Under the pieces are notes generated by a model. That model saw only the letters and a list, made by a program, of their open reading frames with translations. It did not search any database and had not been told where the DNA came from. From Planctomycetota bacterium (GTDB lineage: Bacteria > Planctomycetota > Phycisphaerae > Sedimentisphaerales > Anaerobacaceae): a DNA stretch of 5,577 bases. This document shows, piece by piece, positions 1-5,577 of the stretch. The stretch is from contig JAFNGF010000080.1 of NCBI GenBank assembly GCA_017885385.1, positions 305 to 5,881 of the forward strand. Direction: 5' to 3'. Position 1 is the stretch's first letter. Each line of letters begins with the position of its first letter. The position numbers and the translations under genes are program-made.

Positions 1-743
1 CCAAGTGGGGCTTTATGCGGGCAGGAGCAGCTATATTTCGTGACGTTGATATAGCGCCGCTGGGCGGCTTTATTATCCGGTCATGGACCGGCCCGGCAGG
101 AATCCTGCCGACACTGGCAAAGTTACACCTTAAATATGATGGGGATATGCTGAGGGCCTTTGGTGGGCAACCTGAGACGACCATACGTGAAATGCTCAAA
201 ATTCAGTTAGTCCCAGCGATTGGCAACAGAGATGGTCATCGAGACGTGTTTGGACCTGCTGCAAAGTTGGAGTGGTCTGTTGAAGACGGCAAAGGCCTTT
301 TTTGTGCGAGCGGTCGCGGTGCTCAAGTGTATGTGGGTCATGCCGGCAGATTCAAGGCAGATACCCAGGGGAAGATTGTTGTGATCGGGCCTTCTTTTGT
401 GGCACTGACTGTAACTGCACTGGATGAAAAGTGGCTGGACAAGAGCCAGAAGATTCTGGTTACGGCCTGTGGACGGTGCGAGAATACCGGCATGAAGTTT
501 TCCGAGGACCGACGGACGGTCGGCACAAATTGGGGCAGCCCGCCCGTGCAGATAGAAGCGGTTGAAGGCTCACTACGACTGGACGGGCGGTGGATATGCC
601 GGGCACTTGGCCCAGACGGGCTGCCAAAGCACGATGTAGTCGTTTCTACCGAAGCCGGACAGAGCCTGCTAAAGCTTTCTCCAGAATACGGGACTATGTG
701 GTATCTGCTCACACGAGCTGCTAACACGGATGAACAGCGATAA
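1..743 (+). CDS. C-terminal part of a probable carbohydrate-active (glycoside hydrolase-associated) protein; 5' end outside the window
   Basis: The reading frame is open from the first bases (Lys-Trp-Gly-Phe precede the Met at 15), so that Met is probably internal and this is the last ~246 residues of a longer protein. Nothing visible is a signal peptide or membrane segment, and the part is beta-rich. The clearest landmark is the ILVTACGRCENTGMKF segment (bases ~453-500), followed by WGSPPVQIEAVEGSLRL and, near the end, a PEYGTMWYLL strand. I recall the same order (a 'T-A-GR-ENTGM' strand, a 'W...P...E.V.G' strand, then a final 'TIWYE'-like strand) in the C-terminal beta-domain of large secreted glycosidase-like proteins of Planctomycetota and Verrucomicrobiota. 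The GH family and reaction cannot be named because the catalytic part is missing. It lies 105 bases upstream of the GH50 gene on the same strand, which supports a carbohydrate role; cotranscription is possible. Confidence is high for a real gene, moderate for the functional class. Confidence 0.72.
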   Translation, partial: KWGFMRAGAAIFRDVDIAPLGGFIIRSWTGPAGILPTLAKLHLKYDGDMLRAFGGQPETTIREMLKIQLVPAIGNRDGHRDVFGPAAKLEWSVEDGKGLFCASGRGAQVYVGHAGRFKADTQGKIVVIGPSFVALTVTALDEKWLDKSQKILVTACGRCENTGMKFSEDRRTVGTNWGSPPVQIEAVEGSLRLDGRWICRALGPDGLPKHDVVVSTEAGQSLLKLSPEYGTMWYLLTRAANTDEQR

Positions 744-827
744 CAAGAGATTTCACCGATTCATAACACGAATTCGACAAATTGTCCATCTGTGTAATCT
801 GCGGAGAAAAATCTGTGTAATCTGTGG
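744..827. repeat. Degenerate intergenic repeat: two direct copies of ATCTGTGTAATCTG(T/C)GG with an imperfect inverted partner
   Basis: Two 17-base copies lie at 788-804 and 811-827 and differ at one base (ATCTGTGTAATCTGCGG and ATCTGTGTAATCTGTGG). The left side, 744-760, matches the reverse complement of these at 12 or 13 of 17 positions (shared core AGATT-CAC-GAT). A second, looser inverted unit (AACACGAATT) follows at 765-774. A perfect 5-base palindrome, GACAA-A-TTGTC, sits at 776-786. The whole gap therefore looks like a worn inverted repeat of the 'ccacagattacacagat / atctgtgtaatctgtgg' kind, which I recall as a dispersed intergenic sequence in many environmental bacterial genomes. Its copy number here cannot be judged from one window. 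It ends nine bases before the ribosome binding site of the GH50 gene, so it would fall in that gene's leader if transcribed. Function is unknown. Confidence 0.7.
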
Positions 828-835
828 CATATTTT

Positions 836-843
836 GAAAGGGG
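836..843 (+). promoter_or_regulatory. Ribosome binding site that fixes the GH50 start at 849
   Basis: GAAAGGGG ends five bases before the ATG at 849, a normal Shine-Dalgarno distance. An in-frame TTG at 834 would add five residues, but it overlaps this purine run and has no ribosome binding site of its own. Starting at 849 also puts two arginines directly ahead of the hydrophobic stretch, as in a standard signal peptide. Confidence 0.65.
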
Positions 844-848
844 ACACG

Positions 849-3020
849 ATGAGGCGTGACATCTGCCTATTTTTTCTGCTGATTATCTCGGCTTTGGCTT
901 CGGCAGGGACCCTCCTGAGCGCAGCGAAGGATACAGTTCTGCTGGGCGCTGCGGGAGAGCCTGCGGATTCAAGTTCCGCTGCGGGGCTGCAGCCGCTGGT
1001 TCTTTTTGATTTTGGGCAAAGGTTTGATACCGGTGCGGTGACAGTAACGGATGCTGAGATTTCCCTTTCTCAGGCGGGGGCATTGTGCATCCGAACCCAT
1101 CATAAAGAACCGTGGCCCGGCGTTACGTTGAAGGCGCCGGCCGGCAAGTGGGACCTGTCAGAGTACGAGTACGTAGCCATCGACGTCAGAAACCTCAGCG
1201 ACCAGTCTGTCACTGTGCACTGTCGCGTGGACAATCCCGGCGCCGACGGCGAAAAAAACTGTGTGACCGAGAGCATCGCGCTAAAACCGCAAGCGGCAGG
1301 CAAACTGACCGTGAATGTATTTCCCGTGCCCTGGCGGCTTTCCGAGCCGTTAGAGCTTGTCGGCATGAGAGCCGCTCCGGTTTATGCCGGCAAGATCGAT
1401 CCTTCGAACGTGACACAGCTGCTTGTCTTCGTTAATAGTCCCAAGGCCGACCATGTTTTTGAAATCGACAACGTTATTGCCGGCGGGCACGTCCAGGTGC
1501 TGAATGCAAAGACATACTTACCTTTCATTGATGAGTTTGGCCAGTTCATTCACAAGGACTGGCCAGGCAAGACTCATTCTGTAGAGGAGCTGATCGCTTA
1601 CGGCCGAGCCGAGGAGAAAGAGCTGGCGGCAAATCCGGGACCACCAGACCGCGATCAGTACGGCGGCTGGTCCGCCGGCCCCGCGCTTACGGCGACAGGG
1701 TTCTTCCGCGTGCAAAAGTACAAAGGCAAGTGGTGGATTGTAGACCCAGAGGGTCGACTTTTCTGGTCGCACGGCATTGATTGTGTCCGAGGCGCAAGTG
1801 CCACTCCAATTACCGGCCGCGAAAACTATTTCCAGAACCTGTCGAAGCCCGACTCGCCATTTGCCAAGTTCTACGGCACCGGCGGTTGGGCGCCCCACGG
1901 CTACTATAAAGACCACAGTCCATACAAAACTTACGACTTCAGTCAGGCAAATCTTCTGCGCAAGTACGGGCCAGACTGGCAACGCGCCTTTGCTGAGATT
2001 ACCCAGAGTCGCTTGAAAAGCTGGGGCCTGAATACAATTGCCAACTGGTCGGACCCTGAAATCTATTTGATTCGCAAAACCCCTTATGCGGCCACGATAA
2101 GCTGCGAGGCGAAAAACCTGGAAGGCTCGACCGGTTATTGGGGTAAGTTTTATGATGTCTTTGACCCCAGCTTCCGTCAGGGGTTGGCTGAGCGTCTGGC
2201 AAAAGAGAAGCAGGCATCTGCCGGCGACCCATGGTGCATCGGCTACTTCGTGCACAACGAGCTTCCGTGGGGTGACGAGGTCTCCCTGGCCGTAGCGACC
2301 CTGATCTCGCCTCCAGATCAGCCCGCCAAAAAAGTGTTCCTGGAGGACCTGAAGACCAGGTACGAAACGATCGACAAGCTCAACAAGACCTGGGGCACTC
2401 AATATGCCGCGTGGGAGGCATTGCTCCAAAGTCAGCAGGCTCCGGACAAAGATAAAGCCCGGTCGGACCTCACCGCCTTTTACACCAAAACCGCGGAGAC
2501 CTACTTTGACACCATTCGCCAGGAGCTCAAAAAGGTCGCGCCAAACCAGCTTTATATGGGCTGCCGATTTGCCTGGGGCAACGACCTGGCGGCGAGGGCG
2601 GCTGCAAAGTCCTGTGACGTTGTTAGCTACAATCGTTATAGTTACAGTGTGGAGGACCTTCGCTTGCCGGACGGTCCCTCGACCGGGCTCGGGACAGGCC
2701 TGGATAAGCCCGTAATCATAGGTGAGTTCCACTTTGGGGCGTTGGACCGTGGAATGTTTCACACCGGGCTAAGGAAAACAGCCGATCAGCAAGACCGTGC
2801 CGCCAAATATAAGGACTATGTTCAAGGAGCACTCAGGAATCCCTTCATTGTCGGGACACACTGGTTCCAGTATAAGGATCAGGCTACAACCGGCCGCGGC
2901 GACGGCGAAAACTATCAGATCGGATTCGTGGACATCTGCGACAGACCTTATCCTGAAACAATTCAAGCCTGTCGTGAGATTGGAAACAGCCTGTATGAAT
3001 ACCGCCTGAACGCCAAGTGA
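849..3020 (+). CDS. Secreted glycoside hydrolase family 50 (beta-agarase family) enzyme
   Basis: A 723-residue exported glycosidase. Residues 1-19 form a signal peptide (MRR, hydrophobic core to ~16, signal peptidase I site ASA|G after 19); no lipobox Cys is seen. Residues ~48-220 are a beta-sandwich, CBM-like module with the EPWPGVTLKAP, WDLSEYEYVAIDV and CRVDNPGADG segments usual in GH50 proteins. Residues ~280-720 are the clan GH-A TIM barrel. The expected acid/base glutamate is E471 in YFVHNELPWG and the nucleophile E626 in KPVIIGEFHFGALDRGMFH. Their 155-residue spacing is close to that recalled for characterised Aga50D (E534/E695). Other family blocks are GCRFAW (571-576), CDVVSYN (589-595) and GTHWFQYKD (669-677) before a C-terminal GDGENYQIGFVDICD. 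Length is normal and the gene is intact. Known members cut beta-1,4 bonds of agarose or its oligosaccharides, retaining configuration; the substrate here is inferred, since many planctomycete homologues are untested. It follows another probable carbohydrate gene on the same strand. Confidence 0.9.
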   Translation: MRRDICLFFLLIISALASAGTLLSAAKDTVLLGAAGEPADSSSAAGLQPLVLFDFGQRFDTGAVTVTDAEISLSQAGALCIRTHHKEPWPGVTLKAPAGKWDLSEYEYVAIDVRNLSDQSVTVHCRVDNPGADGEKNCVTESIALKPQAAGKLTVNVFPVPWRLSEPLELVGMRAAPVYAGKIDPSNVTQLLVFVNSPKADHVFEIDNVIAGGHVQVLNAKTYLPFIDEFGQFIHKDWPGKTHSVEELIAYGRAEEKELAANPGPPDRDQYGGWSAGPALTATGFFRVQKYKGKWWIVDPEGRLFWSHGIDCVRGASATPITGRENYFQNLSKPDSPFAKFYGTGGWAPHGYYKDHSPYKTYDFSQANLLRKYGPDWQRAFAEITQSRLKSWGLNTIANWSDPEIYLIRKTPYAATISCEAKNLEGSTGYWGKFYDVFDPSFRQGLAERLAKEKQASAGDPWCIGYFVHNELPWGDEVSLAVATLISPPDQPAKKVFLEDLKTRYETIDKLNKTWGTQYAAWEALLQSQQAPDKDKARSDLTAFYTKTAETYFDTIRQELKKVAPNQLYMGCRFAWGNDLAARAAAKSCDVVSYNRYSYSVEDLRLPDGPSTGLGTGLDKPVIIGEFHFGALDRGMFHTGLRKTADQQDRAAKYKDYVQGALRNPFIVGTHWFQYKDQATTGRGDGENYQIGFVDICDRPYPETIQACREIGNSLYEYRLNAK

Positions 3021-3032
3021 CAGAAATGAGCC

Positions 3033-3061
3033 GGTTTTGACTGAAAACCTTATGGGTTTTT
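3033..3061. terminator. Weak candidate terminator or switchable hairpin between convergent genes
   Basis: The gap between the two facing stop codons and the first bases beyond it carry GGTTTT (3033-3038), AAAACC (3044-3049) and GGTTTT (3055-3060), separated by five bases each. The middle block can pair with either neighbour, giving two exclusive 6-base hairpins. The second reads into one further T (3061) on the + strand, but its T run lies inside the stem and the stem is AT-rich, so it is not a classical intrinsic terminator. It overlaps the stop codon and last codon of the - strand gene. Confidence 0.3.
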
Positions 3062-5577
3062 CCGCCCAGGCGAAGCAGCGCCGGCTTTCCAGTTGGCTAC
3101 GTCATTACCGTAAACAGAAGAGATCCGGCGAGAAAGTGACATCCCGCCGCCGTCAGCTTCGGTAGGCCACAAATCTACGCCGCCGGGACAGTCCTCAGGA
3201 TGAGAGCCGTCACTGTAGTTTAGCCTGTCAATCCGGATATAATAGCGTGTGCCAAATTCATCCACGTCACCGGGCATGCTTAGCTCCAGCTTTTCTCCGC
3301 CATTCTGCAGCTGGCCATCATAAGGGCCAAGAACCACCACCCCAGCAGGCATAACACCATATCGGGCGGCAAAAGCATCCAGGTGCTTTACCACCAATAA
3401 ATAGCCGCCCGCGGGTATCGTAACTACCGGTTCGGAAGGAAACACAAACTCTATGCCATCGGTAAACCGCCAGGGTTCAGATTTGTCATAACGATATAAA
3501 GTCACCGGCTCGGAACTGATATTAAATAGCTCAATATACTCCTCATTTTGGTTGCCTGAGCCGGGATTGTACATAATCTCATTGATAACGATAGGCCCAA
3601 CCTTCGGATAGGCGTTGGCCTTGCCGGGCGTATTCTCGCTCATCGCCACAAAGTTGTAGTTATTCGTACTGGCTTTATAATACCTGCCAAACGATACGCC
3701 CGTCTCGGAGGCGTCAAAATCCTCCAGCTCCTGATAGCCGGTCAATAGTACCCCCGCCGCAGGGGCGGGGGCTAAGGCCGATGACAGATATACCTGGTCG
3801 CCATTCTCGCTTAAGGCAAACGCCCGGTGACAGCCGGGGTCAGCAGGATTGCCAAAATGCTGGTCTTGATAGAAGACAAGATAGTCGTTAGTGGCAATGA
3901 CCGCGCCATCGGCAATTTCGTATTTGGTCAGGTCGTTGCCATCGTCACTTAAGAACCAGCCGCCGATATTGATCGCTTCGGCGGTAGTATTGTAAAGCTC
4001 TATCCAGTCCGGGGCGTCAGCGTGGGCGTGTGCCAATACCTCGTTTATTACCACTGAGCCAGGCTCAGGAATAATGCCGGTATCGTCCCAGCCGGGCGAG
4101 CCGCCATAAAATGCGCTTGCGCGCCAGGAGTCTTTTTCGCCCCAGCTATTTGCGTCAGGATTTGCTGGATTTACTATGGTAAGAGAAAAGCCTTGCCCAT
4201 CGGTAATTTCACGCCACGCATCGCTGTACCCGAATTCCAGAATCGTACTGTTCGTCGAGTCTTCGAGTTTGACACTTTCTCCACTGTTGGATAACCGGCC
4301 GTCATAAGGGCCTAAAACTTGTACGCCGGCGGGTACAGTACACCGCGAGGCAAACGCGGCTTGATTCTTCACCACCACCACATAACCACCGGCAGCTAAA
4401 CTGATGTCTGGGAAGCTGAAAGAAATTCCCTCGGTGAATTTCACACCGGCCAGCAGAAGCGGGGCGGTTCCAATATTCTTCAGCTCGATGTACTCATACT
4501 CTTCGTTGTCATAGGCACCTTCTTCAGCCGGGTTGTACATTACCTCTGTAATCCGCAGGTATCTTTGCTGATCGCTGGGATTGCCTGGGTAGGTAACGGT
4601 GCTGACCAGCCCGCCATTGCTATCGAGCAGGTTTATAGTTTCGCCCCAGCTGGAAAGATGCCCCTTGTAGTTTCCCTGTACGAGCAATTGCTCTCCGCCC
4701 TTTGGGCTGGCCGTGCGATTGCGGAAAGCCACAGCATTTGGCGTGACAAAGAGCGGACTACCTGCCGGGATGACCGTGCCTGGCGGAAAAATATGCTCTA
4801 CAGCGCCTTCCAGATGCCAGCCGGAAATGTCAACAGCAAATAAGTTAGGGTTGATAAGCTGGATGTATTCTTCATCCTGGTTGCCGGATGCGGGGTTGAA
4901 TTCAACGGTTCCAAAGTTGATGGTGACACTGTTTGCCTGGGCATCGGGGATGCCGGCATTCTGGTCGTAACCGGGATTATGTATGCTGTGATCGATAAAC
5001 AGGTGCTTACGCCGGACCGCCAAATAACTCGTTTTGATCAAGTTTACGTTATTGTTCCAGGAGGTACTTCCCAGCTCGGTGCTAAGCTGGGCCTGCAATT
5101 CGTCGATTCTTTTTTCGAGCTTGAGCTGAGCTACGGGAGTACCCGGCGGCTGCAGAAGATCGTCCATAAGGGTCCGCAGCCGTCGCAGGTACATCTGGCG
5201 AATTACGGGATTATCGTGAAGGGCGTCAATAAGACAATTCCACTGGCGGTCGTTCTTCTGGTGCTCGGAACATCCATAGAACGGATGACTGGGTGAGCGT
5301 ACATCCCCCGGCCAATCCTGATCCGCAATGACGCCGCCAATCCCGTTGTTTAGACCGAAGGTAAGGTCCTTGTCCCACGGCAGGAACATCCACTCGTTAG
5401 TGCCGTTAGGATTATTGACGGGATCGCAAGTGTCACGGTAGGCGTAGTAGTTTTTGTGGGTACAGTCGTTGTCGTGCATGATTACTGTGGATGCCCAGTA
5501 ATTGATCATTGCGGGGATATTGACGTTGTCGAACACGAAGGTATTCCGGTTGGGATTGGTAGTGTTTATGCCGGCGG
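3050..5577 (-). CDS. CotH kinase family protein with four C-terminal lamin-tail domains; N-terminus outside the window
   Basis: The frame stays open through 5577 (visible first residues AGINTTNPNRNTF), and the first GTG-encoded residue at 5536 (counted here as 1) is internal Val, so the 5' part, with any signal peptide, is missing. Residues 1 to ~185 are the end of a CotH-like atypical kinase domain: INYWASTVIMHDNDCTHKNYY (12-31) resembles the catalytic loop, and FLPWDKDLTFG (51-61) carries the metal-binding Asp motif. Bacillus CotH phosphorylates spore-coat proteins; nothing here indicates sporulation, and the target is unknown. A helical segment (~109-150) follows. Then come four lamin-tail (LTD) beta-sandwiches at about 203-316, 327-485, 493-645 and 647-828, each opening with a version of 'INEIMYNP...EYIEL.N'. 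The protein ends in the NWKAGAASPGRKNP-type tail usual after an LTD, with no PEP-CTERM, dockerin or membrane anchor. Cys25/37 and Cys89/101 could form disulfides if exported. It converges on the GH50 gene with a 29-base gap. Confidence 0.88.
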   Translation of the reverse strand, partial: AGINTTNPNRNTFVFDNVNIPAMINYWASTVIMHDNDCTHKNYYAYRDTCDPVNNPNGTNEWMFLPWDKDLTFGLNNGIGGVIADQDWPGDVRSPSHPFYGCSEHQKNDRQWNCLIDALHDNPVIRQMYLRRLRTLMDDLLQPPGTPVAQLKLEKRIDELQAQLSTELGSTSWNNNVNLIKTSYLAVRRKHLFIDHSIHNPGYDQNAGIPDAQANSVTINFGTVEFNPASGNQDEEYIQLINPNLFAVDISGWHLEGAVEHIFPPGTVIPAGSPLFVTPNAVAFRNRTASPKGGEQLLVQGNYKGHLSSWGETINLLDSNGGLVSTVTYPGNPSDQQRYLRITEVMYNPAEEGAYDNEEYEYIELKNIGTAPLLLAGVKFTEGISFSFPDISLAAGGYVVVVKNQAAFASRCTVPAGVQVLGPYDGRLSNSGESVKLEDSTNSTILEFGYSDAWREITDGQGFSLTIVNPANPDANSWGEKDSWRASAFYGGSPGWDDTGIIPEPGSVVINEVLAHAHADAPDWIELYNTTAEAINIGGWFLSDDGNDLTKYEIADGAVIATNDYLVFYQDQHFGNPADPGCHRAFALSENGDQVYLSSALAPAPAAGVLLTGYQELEDFDASETGVSFGRYYKASTNNYNFVAMSENTPGKANAYPKVGPIVINEIMYNPGSGNQNEEYIELFNISSEPVTLYRYDKSEPWRFTDGIEFVFPSEPVVTIPAGGYLLVVKHLDAFAARYGVMPAGVVVLGPYDGQLQNGGEKLELSMPGDVDEFGTRYYIRIDRLNYSDGSHPEDCPGGVDLWPTEADGGGMSLSRRISSVYGNDVANWKAGAASPGRKNP
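3053..4930 (-). repeat. Four tandem lamin-tail domain (LTD) repeats inside the CotH-family protein
   Basis: Approximate extents on the DNA are LTD1 4589-4930, LTD2 4082-4558, LTD3 3602-4060 and LTD4 3053-3598. Opening motifs are VTINFGTVEFNP (LTD1), LRITEVMYNP (LTD2), VVINEVLAHAHAD (LTD3) and IVINEIMYNP (LTD4), each followed by an E/D-x-I-E/Q-L-x-N strand. LTD2 and LTD4 share a long closing block (AGGY..VVK..AFA.R, PAGV.VLGPYDG.L.N.GE), identical at roughly 27 of 39 positions. LTD1 and LTD4 share NP.SGNQ.EEYI.L. LTD3 is the most divergent and instead has the 'DWIELYN...GGWFLSDD' form. LTDs are beta-sandwiches often found in exported bacterial proteins, thought to serve in binding or anchoring. 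Confidence 0.82.
3751..3771. repeat. GC-only perfect hairpin inside the third lamin-tail domain
   Basis: CCCCCGCC (3751-3758) and GGCGGGGG (3764-3771) form an 8-base all-GC stem with a five-base loop. On the coding (-) strand this lies in the codons for the Ala/Pro-rich stretch APAPAAGV of LTD3. The sequence may simply reflect GC-rich Ala, Pro and Gly codons, but the stem would be very stable in the mRNA. Confidence 0.5.

Noticed and set aside
94..110. Perfect palindrome CGGCAGGA-A-TCCTGCCG
   Set aside because: It lies within the first gene and encodes an ordinary stretch (Pro-Ala-Gly-Ile-Leu-Pro). No T run follows it and no partner copy is visible, so a regulatory role cannot be supported.
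788..827. Start of a CRISPR array or an operator pair
   Set aside because: Only two copies with a six-base gap are present, and an inverted partner lies upstream. This fits a worn palindromic repeat, not repeat-spacer units; no cas gene or regulator gene is in the window.
744..835. A sigma-70 promoter for the GH50 gene
   Set aside because: TTGTCC, TTCGAC and TGTAAT elements exist, but no pair has a 16-18 base spacing with a good -10 box.
834..848. TTG at 834 as the start of the GH50 gene
   Set aside because: It overlaps the Shine-Dalgarno-like GAAAGGGG and has no ribosome binding site of its own; the ATG at 849 is well spaced and gives a better signal peptide.
1518..2762. A 414-residue open frame on the - strand opposite the GH50 gene
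   Set aside because: The + strand frame has a signal peptide, ribosome binding site and the full set of GH50 motifs. The antisense translation shows no recognisable domain, so it is a by-product of GC-biased codons.
4565..5296. Several overlapping + strand open frames of 85-105 residues opposite the CotH-family gene
   Set aside because: They overlap each other and lie antisense to clear CotH and LTD motifs. They have no recognisable domains.

Overview
The window shows three protein-coding genes and almost no spare DNA. Two are on the + strand: the 3' end of a large gene (1-743) and a complete secreted GH50-type glycoside hydrolase (849-3020). They face a third on the - strand, the C-terminal part of a CotH-kinase/lamin-tail protein (3050-5577). 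Both outer genes run off the window. No tRNA, rRNA, CRISPR array, transposase or phage gene is visible.

No single marker fixes the taxon. A secreted agarase-family GH50 enzyme, a CotH protein with several lamin-tail domains, and a C-terminal domain carrying an ACGR-ENTGM motif are together typical of polysaccharide-degrading Planctomycetota (Phycisphaerae/Sedimentisphaerales-like) or Verrucomicrobiota/Kiritimatiellota/Lentisphaerota. The intergenic sequence of the type ATCTGTGTAATCTGTGG points the same way. Planctomycetota is my best guess, by inference from gene families and style only.

Layout: 1-743 encodes the C-terminal ~246 residues of a probable carbohydrate-active protein. 744-848 is a 105-base gap holding a degenerate inverted/direct repeat and the ribosome binding site of the next gene. 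849-3020 encodes a 723-residue exported GH50 enzyme with an N-terminal beta-sandwich-like module. 3021-3049 is a 29-base convergent gap with three mutually complementary 6-base blocks. 3050-5577 encodes the end of a CotH-like kinase domain followed by four tandem lamin-tail domains.

How they work together: the two + strand genes are probably parts of one carbohydrate-use locus, the GH50 enzyme acting outside the cytoplasm on an agarose-like or other galactan. The opposing CotH/lamin-tail protein is probably also exported and has no obvious enzymatic link to the sugar genes. I see no clear new multi-gene system here. The items most worth a second look are the intergenic repeat, the mosaic lamin-tail repeats and the unassigned substrate of the GH50 protein.
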